Made by a program: the position numbers and the translations under genes. Positions 7,809-15,701 of a stretch of DNA of 58,422 nt are shown one piece after another. The stretch's first letter is position 1; each line of letters begins with the position of its first letter. The notes beneath the pieces are model-generated. The model ran no database searches. It was not told where the DNA came from and saw only the letters and a program-made list of their open reading frames with translations. Source of the stretch: Pseudomonadota bacterium (GTDB lineage: Bacteria > Pseudomonadota > Gammaproteobacteria > Steroidobacterales > Woeseiaceae); the NCBI GenBank assembly GCA_022563195.1, contig JADFNV010000018.1, positions 1 through 58,422 on the forward strand, in the 5' to 3' direction.

Positions 7809-8402
7809 CTACGATGTCAGGTAGCCCAGCTGTAACAGCCGATCGGCAACCCAGATCATTGGCAGCCCGATCAACGCCGTCGGATCGTCGGTCTGTACCG
7901 ATTCAAACAGCACGAATCCGGCGCCCTCGATCTTGAAGCTGCCCGCGCAGTCATAGGGTTCATCATGTCGGAGATAGGACTCGGCGAGGCGCCGGTCGAA
8001 CTGACGAAACCGAACAGTCGTCCTGTCCACATGCTCATAGCGCGTGCGGTTGACCGGATCGAGAATGCAGACCGCGGTCAGGAACGTAACAACCTTGCCC
8101 GTAGCCGCGAGGAGTTGCTCAACGGCCCGTTGATGGTCGCCGGGTTTGCCAAGTACCTCGTCACCGAGAACCGCCAGCTGATCGGCGCCGATGACCAGGG
8201 CGTGGCGCGCATTGATCGAGACGGCCTCGGCCTTTTTCCGCGCGAGATGGGCCGCCAATGGTTCGGGATCGAGGCCGAGTTCGTTGCTTTCATCGATTTC
8301 CGGCGACACGGCCTCGTACTCGTCGAGAAATCGATCGAGCAGGCCGCGTCGGTATCGTGACGAGGACGCAAGAAAGATCGCCGGGGCAGAAGGATTCTGC
8401 AT
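7809..8402 (-). CDS. yceF: Maf/YceF nucleotide pyrophosphatase (7-methyl-GTP type)
   Basis: The 197-residue protein has the Maf hallmarks: N-terminal LASSSRYRRGLL (phosphate-binding S-S-x-x-R), EIDES, then KKAEAV and IGADQLAVL. The DQ in the last motif, where septum-associated Maf has DT, points to the YceF subgroup, which in E. coli hydrolyses 7-methyl-GTP and protects against modified nucleotides. C-terminal GSFKIEGAG and PTALIGLPM are also conserved. It is divergent from yceD, exactly as in E. coli. Cytoplasmic. Downstream lie a REP hairpin and the RluC stump. Confidence 0.9.
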   Translation of the reverse strand: MQNPSAPAIFLASSSRYRRGLLDRFLDEYEAVSPEIDESNELGLDPEPLAAHLARKKAEAVSINARHALVIGADQLAVLGDEVLGKPGDHQRAVEQLLAATGKVVTFLTAVCILDPVNRTRYEHVDRTTVRFRQFDRRLAESYLRHDEPYDCAGSFKIEGAGFVLFESVQTDDPTALIGLPMIWVADRLLQLGYLTS

Positions 8403-8519
8403 AAAATCAAATGCTTGGCGTAAAAAAGATCGAGTTTACGCGCTTTATGGACCGCAACGGAATATTTTCCGGCTGTGAACTTTGACAGCGAACCACGAGG
8501 TCCTTATCATGCGCGCGCC

Positions 8520-9074
8520 ATGGGCAATCCGCTGCGAGATCGCCGTACCCCGTCGAAACTGGCGGCAAGCGGTCAAGTTATTGAAATTGCAGAAAAAATT
8601 ACTAATTTCGAACGACTTGCAAGCATTGTCGAGGCAGATCTTCTGACGTTGGATCCTGATAAACTGCCGTCTGACTGGCGCGACACGGTCGTCGCGGGTC
8701 GGCTAGGTTTCAGTTTCAGCGGCACGCACAGTAGCGTGCCGGCGCTGCATGGCGAGGTGGAGGTGACGATCGATGCGGTGTGTCAGCGTTGTCTCGAACC
8801 GTTTCGTCTGCCGCTCGCAGCCGAGCTTCGGCTGTTGTTGGTGGAGAAGAATTCGGACGCCGTTAAGGTGGACGGCTATGAGAATTGGGAGCTTGCTGAG
8901 GATAAGTTGCGACCTCTGGATCTCGTCGAAGAAGCGCTGATTATGGCGATGCCGTTTGCGGCGATGCACGCAGATGATGAATCGTGTAATGAGCCTGAAG
9001 AAGTAATCGATGAGCCCGGCGGAATAGTACAACCCTTTGCGACCCTGAGGTCGCAGATGGATGATGAGAACTAG
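8520..9074 (+). CDS. yceD: YceD (DUF177) family protein
   Basis: The start at ATG 8520 gives 184 residues, close to the family length of about 175; a GTG at 8475 would add 15 poorly conserved residues. The conserved core is VTIDAVCQRCLEPF (the CxxC of DUF177), then an acidic C-terminal half with LVEEALIMAMPFAAMH and a final PFATLRSQM. YceD lies before rpmF in most bacteria; its homologues are linked to 23S rRNA or 50S assembly, and the plant homologue is needed for 23S rRNA accumulation. It heads the yceD-rpmF-plsX-fabH operon. Confidence 0.88.
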   Translation: MGNPLRDRRTPSKLAASGQVIEIAEKITNFERLASIVEADLLTLDPDKLPSDWRDTVVAGRLGFSFSGTHSSVPALHGEVEVTIDAVCQRCLEPFRLPLAAELRLLLVEKNSDAVKVDGYENWELAEDKLRPLDLVEEALIMAMPFAAMHADDESCNEPEEVIDEPGGIVQPFATLRSQMDDEN

Positions 9075-9134
9075 GACCGATTGAGAATTTAATTCAATGC
9101 TGGCGCCCAGGCGTCAGTGTGACTGGAGAATAAT

Positions 9135-9329
9135 ATGGCTGTGCAAAAAAGTCGCAGGACTCCTGCCACGCGTGGCATGCGTCGTTCGCATGACAAGCTG
9201 AAGCAACCTGCTGTATCGGTCGACCCGACATCGGGCGAGACCCATTTGCGACACCGCGTATCGCCGGACGGTTTTTACCGTGGCATTCAGGTTGTCGTGC
9301 AGCCGGACGTCCCAGACGACGACGAGTAA
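9135..9329 (+). CDS. rpmF: 50S ribosomal protein L32
   Basis: At 64 residues it starts [20 protein letters not shown], the canonical L32 opening (AVQ-x-(K/R)-x-(S/T)-x-x-x-x-x-x-RR-(S/A)-HD). The middle reads [13 protein letters not shown], the conserved H-R-(V/I)-x-x-x-G-(Y/F)-Y-(R/K)-G segment. It is slightly longer than E. coli L32 (57 residues) because of an acidic tail, PDVPDDDE. It sits 60 nt after yceD and 28 nt before plsX, in the universal L32-plsX order. Confidence 0.96.
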   Translation: MAVQKSRRTPATRGMRRSHDKLKQPAVSVDPTSGETHLRHRVSPDGFYRGIQVVVQPDVPDDDE

Positions 9330-9357
9330 ATTCGCACAATAACCGGGTCGTAAGCAT

Positions 9358-10383
9358 TTGGCCGGCTACGTTGTGACATCGACTTCAATCATATCCCTTG
9401 ATGCAATGAGTGGCGACCTGGGCGCTGAGGTCGTCGTCCGTGCGGCGCATGCGGCCCTGATCAAGCACGCAGACCTCGAGTTGTTACTCGTTGGTGATCG
9501 CGATGAATTGCAGGGACACATCACTCGAATTGTTGGCAAGCAGCCGCGATTGTCGATCGTTCATGCCAGTGAGATTGTTCGAATGTCTGACGGCGCTGTC
9601 GAGTCGCTGCGCAGGAAGAAAGATTCGTCTATGCGAATCGCCATTGATCTCGTCAAATCCGGCGACGCCCAGGCCTGTGTCAGTGCTGGCAATACAGGCG
9701 CGTTGATGGCGACCGCGAAGTTTGTGCTCAAGATGCTACCGGGTATCGATCGCCCGGCGATCATTGTGGAACTGCCCGCAATCGGTGGCTCTTTGCATAT
9801 GCTCGATCTCGGTGCGAATACTCTCTGCTCGGCTGAGCATTTGTTTCAGTTTGCGGTCATGGGTTCGATCGTTGCCGCCGACATCACGGGTGTCGTCAAT
9901 CCGCGAGTCGCCTTACTCAATATCGGCGCCGAAGACACCAAGGGACATGACACGGTCAAAGATGCTGCGGCAATGTTGCAGGCAAGCTCGCTGAATTACG
10001 TCGGTTTTATCGAGGGCAGTGACTTGTTCTCTGGAGTGGCTGATGTGGTTGTCGCAGATGGCTTTACTGGCAACGTTGCATTGAAGACAATGGAAGGCAC
10101 GGTCGGACTTATCGCGCATTACTTGCAGCGCGCGTTCACGCGAAACTGGATCACTAAATTGCAGGCATTGATTTCGCGGCCGGTTTTGAAGAGACTTGCC
10201 AATGAAATGGACTCACGAAACTACAATGGTGCGACCCTGGTTGGTCTGAATGGAATCGTTATCAAGAGCCACGGTAGCGCCGATTCGTATGCGTTTCAGC
10301 ATGCGATCGACACCGCTATCGTCGAGGTGAAAGACCAGGTGCCGCAACAGATTGGTAAGCTGCTGCAGCGGGAAGCGGCATGA
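9358..10383 (+). CDS. plsX: Phosphate acyltransferase PlsX
   Basis: PlsX makes acyl-phosphate from acyl-ACP for phospholipid synthesis. The family opening appears as ISLDAMSGDLGAEVVV (DAMSGD where most have DAMGGD). Further landmarks are LVGD, the SAGNTGALMA segment, DLGAN, GFIEGSDL, DGFTGNVALKTMEG and GLNGIVIKSHGSAD. The start is uncertain: TTG 9358 (341 residues) or GTG 9373 (336 residues, closer to the usual short N terminus). The stop overlaps the fabH start by four bases (ATGA), so the two are probably translationally coupled. Confidence 0.95.
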   Translation: MAGYVVTSTSIISLDAMSGDLGAEVVVRAAHAALIKHADLELLLVGDRDELQGHITRIVGKQPRLSIVHASEIVRMSDGAVESLRRKKDSSMRIAIDLVKSGDAQACVSAGNTGALMATAKFVLKMLPGIDRPAIIVELPAIGGSLHMLDLGANTLCSAEHLFQFAVMGSIVAADITGVVNPRVALLNIGAEDTKGHDTVKDAAAMLQASSLNYVGFIEGSDLFSGVADVVVADGFTGNVALKTMEGTVGLIAHYLQRAFTRNWITKLQALISRPVLKRLANEMDSRNYNGATLVGLNGIVIKSHGSADSYAFQHAIDTAIVEVKDQVPQQIGKLLQREAA

Positions 10384-11348
10384 TGTACTCGAGAATTGCC
10401 GGCACCGGTCGATACCTCCCCGAGAAAATCCTGACCAACTTTGACCTCGAGAAAATAGTTGATACGACAGATGAGTGGATTCGCACGCGCACGGGCGTAG
10501 AGCGGCGACACCATGTCGCAGAAGATGAAACGACGTCCGATATGTGTGTCGAGGCGGCGAAGATTGCGATAGACGACGCAGGCATCGAAGTTGGCGATAT
10601 CGATTTCATCCTGGTCGGTACAACATCTCCGGACCTGATTTTCCCGAATGTTGCGACCTTGGTTCAGCACCGCCTGGGAATTCCGCCTTGTCCGGCATTC
10701 AGTCTGGAAGCGGCTTGCACGGGCTTTATTTACGCACTGACGACAGCCGACAAGTTCATCAAGGCTGGTGAGGCGACATGCGTCCTGGTCATAGGCGCGG
10801 AGTGCGTATCCAAACTGATTAATTGGGCTGATCGCAACACCTGCGTGCTGTTCGGTGACGGGGCCGGGGCCGTGATCGTCAAACCATCGGATGAGCCGGG
10901 CATCCTCGGAACTCATCTGGGTGCAGACGGCCAGTACAAGGACTTGCTCTACTACCCGGCCGGGGCGTCAAAAAATCTCGATAAAGCAGGTACGGATGAC
11001 GCTGCCATCATTATGCAGGGCAATGAAGTGTTCAAGGTTGCTGTCAAGACATTGGCGAACGTTGCCACACAGGCGCTGGAGTCTGCCGATATCGCCCTGA
11101 GCGAGCTGGATTGGCTGATTCCACACCAGGCCAACATCCGCATCATTCAGGCGACGGCGAAACGTCTTGGATTGCCGATGGATAAAATTGTTCTGACAAT
11201 TCAGGATCACGGCAATACATCCGCCGCATCCGTGCCAATGGCACTGGATGTCAGCGTTCGTGATGGCCGTGTGCAACGCGGCCAACTCGTGTTAATGGAA
11301 GCGTTCGGCGGCGGCTTTACCTGGGGATCGGTGTTGATGCGCTATTGA
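10380..11348 (+). CDS. fabH: Beta-ketoacyl-ACP synthase III
   Basis: FabH condenses acetyl-CoA with malonyl-ACP to start fatty acid synthesis. The triad is intact: Cys113 in LEAACTGF, His249 in IPHQANIRI and Asn279 in HGNTSAAS. The N terminus SRIAGTGRYLPEKILTN and the segment TTDEWIRTRTGVERRH are typical, and the length (322) is normal. In most Gammaproteobacteria fabD, fabG, acpP and fabF follow; here the operon ends and a convergent gene abuts the stop codon with no gap, so the rest of the fatty acid genes must be elsewhere. Confidence 0.96.
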   Translation: MMYSRIAGTGRYLPEKILTNFDLEKIVDTTDEWIRTRTGVERRHHVAEDETTSDMCVEAAKIAIDDAGIEVGDIDFILVGTTSPDLIFPNVATLVQHRLGIPPCPAFSLEAACTGFIYALTTADKFIKAGEATCVLVIGAECVSKLINWADRNTCVLFGDGAGAVIVKPSDEPGILGTHLGADGQYKDLLYYPAGASKNLDKAGTDDAAIIMQGNEVFKVAVKTLANVATQALESADIALSELDWLIPHQANIRIIQATAKRLGLPMDKIVLTIQDHGNTSAASVPMALDVSVRDGRVQRGQLVLMEAFGGGFTWGSVLMRY

Positions 11349-11894
11349 TTACCACAACCCGACATTTCGTCGATTCGCTGAACGTCGCTTCATGCGTTGG
11401 TGCAATTGCTGGCGTCGCCGATCGATGCGATCGCGCCGAACTGCACGGTCAATCGAGTCGCCATGCTTATCGTCGAATGTCTGCCGAAACTGGCAAAAAT
11501 CATCGTATGCTTCACGCACGTGTCGCAGTTCGCGCATAATCAGTTCGATAACGATAACGTCGTCGAGATAACCGATCACCGGGATATCGTCGGGTAAAAT
11601 ATCCTCCGGATCAGCAAAATAAATGAACATGGCGAGCAAACGCTCACGATCGGATTTCGGCAATTGCCATTCATCGTCGGCGAGCATCTGTAACATTGAC
11701 TCGATTTTCGGAATTCGCCGGGCAACGAAATCAGGCAATGGATCATTGCTTTGAATGTCTGCCAGAACGTCCCGCAACGCTTCAATAATTTCCGATTCTT
11801 CCGCGAAACGGACTGCATTACGCGATTGTTTTAACGCGCTGCGGAAATACTCCAGGTCACGATCGCTGAGTTCGAATGAAATTTTCATGTCCAT
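11349..11894 (-). CDS. DUF1232 (YkvA-like) protein
   Basis: Starting at ATG 11894 (MDMKISFELSDRDLEYF) the protein has 181 residues. An N-terminal helical part is followed by the DUF1232 signature FADPEDILPDDIPVIGYLDDVIVIELIMREL, in which the PD-x-(I/L)-P-x-x-G-x-(L/I)-DD core is recognisable, then a basic tail rich in Arg. The family is widespread and of unknown function. A longer reading up to 12056 is open but would overlap the GST gene start and lacks family similarity. The stop is adjacent to the fabH stop, a tail-to-tail arrangement. Confidence 0.75.
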   Translation of the reverse strand: MDMKISFELSDRDLEYFRSALKQSRNAVRFAEESEIIEALRDVLADIQSNDPLPDFVARRIPKIESMLQMLADDEWQLPKSDRERLLAMFIYFADPEDILPDDIPVIGYLDDVIVIELIMRELRHVREAYDDFCQFRQTFDDKHGDSIDRAVRRDRIDRRRQQLHQRMKRRSANRRNVGLW

Positions 11895-12030
11895 AGCGCG
11901 TGCTCGACTCCATCTGTCGGAAAACAGGCTACCGGTCAGGCGGAAATCGGTCAATCGGATTCTTTGCTTGGCAGACAACGCGAACTGTGGCAATGGTTTA
12001 CCATAGGGCGTTGCATGACAATGTCCCGAA

Positions 12031-12687
12031 ATGAAGCCCAAGCTGGTAATTGGCAATAAGAACTATTCATCCTGGTCGCTGCGGTCGTGGCTGCTCTTGC
12101 GCGAATCTGGGATCGATTTTGACGAACATCGGATTTCGCTGGATACCGACACTACGAAGTCTGAGATCGCTGCGTTCAGCAGCGGTGGCACAGTGCCTGT
12201 GTTGCAGAATGGAGAACTGACCGTCTGGGACACTCTGGCAATTGCCGAAACGGTTGCCGAACGATGGCCAGAGAAACAACTTTGGCCCACCGATGCGGAT
12301 GCGCGCGCCTATGCGCGCAGCATTTGCGCCGAAATGCACTCGGGATTTCACCGCCTGCGCGACGCCATGCCAATGAATTGCCGAGCGATGGGACGCACGA
12401 TAACGTTGACTGACGCCCTGTCCGACGATATTGACCGCATTATTGCGATCTGGTCGGCTTGCCACCATCAATTTAGCGGTGATAATGGTTGGTTGTTCAA
12501 CAACTTCAGTATTGCCGATGCGATGTTTGCGCCAGTTGTGCTGCGGTTTCGGACTTACGGTATCAAGCTGCCCGAATCGGCAGGCTATTATCCGCAGCGC
12601 CTGCTTCAGAGTGAGGCGATGCAGGAATGGCTGGCAGCTGCCGAGACCGAAACGGAAGTGATCGAAAGGGAAGAAAAGGGCAGATGA
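12031..12687 (+). CDS. Glutathione S-transferase family protein
   Basis: The 218-residue protein has a thioredoxin-fold N domain with KLVIGNKNYSSWSLRSWLLL, where the Ser-Ser-Trp segment is the likely glutathione-activating site, and GGTVPVLQNGELTVWDTLAIAE, the glutathione-contact (V-P-x-L and E/D-(S/T)) region. The helical C domain ends with NNFSIADAMFAPVVLRF, the conserved N-capping motif. This subgroup is common in Proteobacteria with unknown substrates. The stop overlaps the start of the L,D-transpeptidase gene (ATGA). A truncated copy of the same N terminus occurs at 52556-52633. Confidence 0.9.
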   Translation: MKPKLVIGNKNYSSWSLRSWLLLRESGIDFDEHRISLDTDTTKSEIAAFSSGGTVPVLQNGELTVWDTLAIAETVAERWPEKQLWPTDADARAYARSICAEMHSGFHRLRDAMPMNCRAMGRTITLTDALSDDIDRIIAIWSACHHQFSGDNGWLFNNFSIADAMFAPVVLRFRTYGIKLPESAGYYPQRLLQSEAMQEWLAAAETETEVIEREEKGR

Positions 12688-13703
12688 GACGACCGCAACA
12701 TTTAATCGTCATTATTACGCTTGTTCTGGTGAGCGCTCCGCGTGCGGAAATCTACGAATTACCGCCGCAGGGCTTCGATGTCATAGGTGCTGTTTCGACG
12801 ATAATTGCGCGTGACGAGGATACGCTGATCGACATTGCCCGCCGGCACGGCCTTGGCTACGAAGATATCGTGCGGGCGAATCCGACCGTCAATATCTGGG
12901 TGCCAGGCGAGGGCACGGAAATCATATTACCGACGCGCTACGTCTTGCCGGCAGTGCCGCGCGAGGGAGTTGTTCTTAACCTCGCCGAATTCAGGCTGTA
13001 CTATTTTCCAGAGCCCAAGGCGGGAGAGCCCGCGTACGTCATGACCTATCCGATCAGCATCGGCCGCATGGATTGGGAGACGCCGCTGGGCTTGACCGAG
13101 GTCATATCGAAAGTCCGCAATCCAGCGTGGTATCCACCGCAGTCCGTGCGTGATGAACACGCGGCTGACGGCAATCCATTACCGCGCATAGTGCCGCCCG
13201 GGCCAAAAAACCCATTGGGTAAATATGCGATGCGACTCGGTCTGCCTGGCTACCTGATTCACAGCACGAATCGACCCGCCGGCGTCGGTATGCGGGTTAC
13301 ACATGGCTGTGTGCGCATGTTTCCCGAGGACATCGAATATTTGTTTGGCCAGGTGGGTGTGAGCACGCCCGTGCGCATCATCAATGATCCCGTGAAGATC
13401 GGCTGGAACGGTGATGAGCTCGTCATGGAGGCACATCCCGTACTCGAGGACACGCTGAACGACACTGTTGAAGATGCCACGGAAACAGCGGAGTTGCCGG
13501 AAATGACTGAGTCCGACGCCTATCCAGTCGTCGCCAGGGACCCACTGAGCTTCGTTACCGAACAATTCATCGCAGCAACCGGCGAGCGCCCGGGGCAGCT
13601 CGACTGGCACCTGGCTGAAGAGGTTGTTGGCCGGTCGGATGGCATACCGACATCCGTCGGACACAGTATAAAAAACGCCGCGACAAGCGCGGCGTCTGAA
13701 TAG
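12684..13703 (+). CDS. L,D-transpeptidase (YkuD domain) with LysM-like region
   Basis: Starting at ATG 12684, which overlaps the GST stop, the 339-residue protein has a signal peptide (LIVIITLVLVSAPRAE). A LysM-like segment follows (DTLIDIARRHGLGYEDIVRANP), then the YkuD catalytic domain with IHSTNRPAGVGMRVTHGCVRM, where the His and Cys of S-x-GC-(I/V)-R are present, although the usual Ser is Thr here. Such enzymes (YbiS, YcfS, ErfK in E. coli) form 3-3 cross-links or attach lipoprotein to peptidoglycan. The acidic C-terminal tail is unusual. Its last codons overlap a terminator for the convergent lipoprotein gene. Confidence 0.9.
   Translation: MRRPQHLIVIITLVLVSAPRAEIYELPPQGFDVIGAVSTIIARDEDTLIDIARRHGLGYEDIVRANPTVNIWVPGEGTEIILPTRYVLPAVPREGVVLNLAEFRLYYFPEPKAGEPAYVMTYPISIGRMDWETPLGLTEVISKVRNPAWYPPQSVRDEHAADGNPLPRIVPPGPKNPLGKYAMRLGLPGYLIHSTNRPAGVGMRVTHGCVRMFPEDIEYLFGQVGVSTPVRIINDPVKIGWNGDELVMEAHPVLEDTLNDTVEDATETAELPEMTESDAYPVVARDPLSFVTEQFIAATGERPGQLDWHLAEEVVGRSDGIPTSVGHSIKNAATSAASE
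13670..13695 (-). terminator. Rho-independent terminator of the Lpp-like gene
   Basis: On the minus strand an 8-bp stem (ACGCCGCG with CGCGGCGT, 5-nt loop) is followed by six T residues. It lies 26 nt past the lipoprotein stop codon, inside the last codons of the convergent L,D-transpeptidase gene. Confidence 0.75.
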
Positions 13704-13720
13704 AAGCTTTAAGTCCTAAA

Positions 13721-14020
13721 CTACTTCGACATCGATTTTTGGAACATGCGCTCCATGCTTTCACGGTTTGCTTCGCAGCAAGCCTGTGCTTCTGTTGCAG
13801 CTGAAAGCGCCTGGTCCGCAGTGCTCTGAGCGCTAGCAGCAGCCTGTGATGCACGATCGGCGGCTGCACGAGCAGCTTCGGCTGAGGAAGCAGCAGCAGC
13901 AGCATCGGCGGCGGCCCTGTTAGCGGTAGCCTTGACTTCATCCAGTCCGGTTGTTGCACAACCTGAAGCCAGTCCGAGAAAGAGCACGATTGCGCCCACT
14001 TTCAGTACGGTCTTGTTCAT
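13721..14020 (-). CDS. Lpp/OprI-like outer-membrane lipoprotein with C-terminal lysine
   Basis: The 99-residue precursor has a lipobox, LASGC, so the mature chain begins at Cys21. It is then a long Ala-rich coiled coil (repeated AA-(D/E)-x-A spacing, an alanine zipper like Lpp and Pseudomonas OprI). It ends RMFQKSMSK. The last residue is lysine, the residue that Braun lipoprotein uses for covalent linkage to peptidoglycan. A CC pair (QACCEAN) near the C terminus is unusual for the family. The neighbour is an L,D-transpeptidase, the enzyme class that makes this link. A strong terminator follows the gene, as usual for highly expressed lpp genes. Confidence 0.82.
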   Translation of the reverse strand: MNKTVLKVGAIVLFLGLASGCATTGLDEVKATANRAAADAAAAASSAEAARAAADRASQAAASAQSTADQALSAATEAQACCEANRESMERMFQKSMSK

Positions 14021-14163
14021 TATCTAAAATTCCTCTGTTGGGATATATCTGCAGGCGCATTATTTCGCAAACGGCACGATCCTTCAATGAAAATGTCTGT
14101 TTTATTCCTCATTTGTCGTCTCTCAGCGACAGCGACTGATTCGCGCCCTCGCGGAGTTCGTAG

Positions 14164-14304
14164 GGCGGCTACGACACAGGGGCTCCTCAAGCGTCGTAAA
14201 ACGCGAGCGGAGCAGGGATAGCGAGAGCGAGCGTTTTCCGATTCGAGCAAGACATGGATGTCGCAGCGAGATTAAGTGCGAGGAGCCCCTGTGTCGTAGC
14301 CGCC
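14164..14304. repeat. 141-nt element with perfect 25-bp inverted ends
   Basis: GGCGGCTACGACACAGGGGC plus TCCTC (14164-14188) is the exact reverse complement of 14280-14304. The 91-nt interior has smaller dyads (AAAACGC with GCGTTTT; GACATGGATGTC). It has no coding capacity. It fills the gap between the lipoprotein promoter side and lexA; the remainder of 14021-14402 holds the lexA operators and no other gene. It could be a MITE or a large REP-type structure. Confidence 0.7.
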
Positions 14305-14357
14305 GTGTGGTAGCGGCCGCAGCTCTGTGTGCCCCGCCACTTGCACTGTTCGGAGTA

Positions 14358-14392
14358 CTGTATATAATTACATGCACTGTGATTTTATACAG
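14358..14392 (+). promoter_or_regulatory. Two LexA (SOS) boxes upstream of lexA
   Basis: Box 2 at 14377-14392 is CTGTGATTTTATACAG, an exact CTGT-N8-ACAG operator. Box 1 at 14358-14373, CTGTATATAATTACAT, differs at one outer base. They end 10 bases before the lexA ATG and also cover TATAAT-like promoter sequence. Paired operators are typical of autoregulated lexA genes, and the cassette downstream would be induced with it. Confidence 0.85.
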
Positions 14393-14402
14393 GACTGATT
14401 CA

Positions 14403-15020
14403 ATGCGCCAACTGACCCCAAGGCAATCACAAATTCTTGATATGATTCAAGAGTTTATGACCAAATGTGGCATGCCGCCGACGCGTGCCGAGATCGCTAG
14501 CGAACTCGGCTTCAAATCCGCCAATGCCGCTGAAGAACATTTACGCGCACTGCAGAAGAAGGGAGTGCTTGAACTCGTGCCCGGCGCCTCACGCGGTATT
14601 CGACTCAAGGACTCATTGCGCGAACAAATGGGCTTGCCGCTCGTTGGCCGGGTCGCGGCCGGCAGTCCTATCCTCGCAGAGGAGCACATCGAAACCCATT
14701 ACAAACTCGATCCTGCCCTGTTTAATCCGAAGCCGCATTACCTGCTCAGGGTTTATGGCATGAGTATGAAAGATGCCGGCATTCTCGATGGTGATCTCGT
14801 CGCTGTGCATCGCACGCCCGAAGTCCGCAGCCGGCAGATCGTGGTCGTCCGGCTCGATGATGAGGTCACCGTCAAGCGCTACCGCCAGAAGGGTTCCGTG
14901 GTTGAGTTGCTGCCTGAAAACGATGAATTCGAACCCATTTTTGTGGACCTCAAGAAGCAGGAGTTGGTCATCGAGGGCGTCGTTGTCGGTGTGATTCGTG
15001 ACGGCATGCCACGGCATTAA
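14403..15020 (+). CDS. lexA: SOS repressor LexA
   Basis: At 205 residues, it has an N-terminal winged helix ([31 protein letters not shown]) and a C-terminal S24 peptidase domain. The self-cleavage bond Ala86-Gly87 lies in VAAGSP, with Ser121 in GMSMKDAG and Lys158 in VTVKRY as the catalytic dyad. Activated RecA triggers cleavage and derepression. The start follows two SOS boxes; an upstream in-frame start at 14307 would run through the operators and is rejected. It leads the imuA-imuB-dnaE2 cassette and is probably its direct regulator. Confidence 0.97.
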   Translation: MRQLTPRQSQILDMIQEFMTKCGMPPTRAEIASELGFKSANAAEEHLRALQKKGVLELVPGASRGIRLKDSLREQMGLPLVGRVAAGSPILAEEHIETHYKLDPALFNPKPHYLLRVYGMSMKDAGILDGDLVAVHRTPEVRSRQIVVVRLDDEVTVKRYRQKGSVVELLPENDEFEPIFVDLKKQELVIEGVVVGVIRDGMPRH

Positions 15021-15038
15021 AGCGCTGACGGCGAAACC

Positions 15039-15680
15039 ATGCGGCGCGACTCATCCTCTCTCGATAAATTGCTTGAAAATCCACGCCTCTGGCGCGGCCG
15101 TAGCCATGCCCGGGGAATGACCGGGCTTGCGAGTGGTTACGATGTGCTGGATCGGCATCTCCCCGGGGGTGGCTGGCCGCAACACGCGTTAACGGAAATC
15201 CTTGTCGAACACTATGGCATTGGCGAATTGCGATTGTTGATGCCGGCGCTGGCACAGTTGAGTACCGAGGGCAGCAGTGTGGATTTTGTGGAGCCGCGCT
15301 GGATCGCCTGGGTGGCACCACCGTTGCAGCCGTATCCACCGGCTTTGCAGCAGTGGGGCCTCGATCTGTCACACATGCTGATCGTGCGCCCGAAAAGCGG
15401 TAGCGACATGCTCTGGTCTGCCGAACAGGCCTTATCGTCAGGTACCTGCGCGGCCGTACTGTTGTGGCCCGATGTGCTCGATGACCAGGCCAGCCGGCGC
15501 CTGCAGCTGGCGGCCGAAAAGGGCCGCAGCTGGGCCATTGCCTTTCGTCCGCTTGCAGCTCGTTCGCAGCCGTCAGCGGCTGCATTGCGTATTGAGCTGC
15601 AGTCCGGTCAGGCGGGTATGCGCCTGAGTATTTTAAAAAGCCGTGGTGGTCGCCCGGCTGTATTGCACAACATTATCTAG
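15039..15680 (+). CDS. imuA: ImuA, RecA/SulA-like mutasome protein
   Basis: This 213-residue protein has a degenerate RecA core. The region GLASGYDVLDRHLPGGGWPQHALTEIL is typical of ImuA, followed by GIGELRLLMPALAQLS and VAPP-x-x-PYPPALQQWGLDL. A true Walker A is not seen. ImuA works with ImuB and DnaE2 in damage-induced mutagenesis; in Myxococcus and Pseudomonas it interacts with RecA. It sits 18 nt after lexA and 21 nt before imuB in a single transcription unit. Confidence 0.9.
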   Translation: MRRDSSSLDKLLENPRLWRGRSHARGMTGLASGYDVLDRHLPGGGWPQHALTEILVEHYGIGELRLLMPALAQLSTEGSSVDFVEPRWIAWVAPPLQPYPPALQQWGLDLSHMLIVRPKSGSDMLWSAEQALSSGTCAAVLLWPDVLDDQASRRLQLAAEKGRSWAIAFRPLAARSQPSAAALRIELQSGQAGMRLSILKSRGGRPAVLHNII

Positions 15681-15701
15681 CACCCTGACGAAATACTAAT
15701 C

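Noticed and set aside
8703..9032. Minus-strand frame opposite yceD
   Set aside because: Shadow of a well-supported DUF177 gene.
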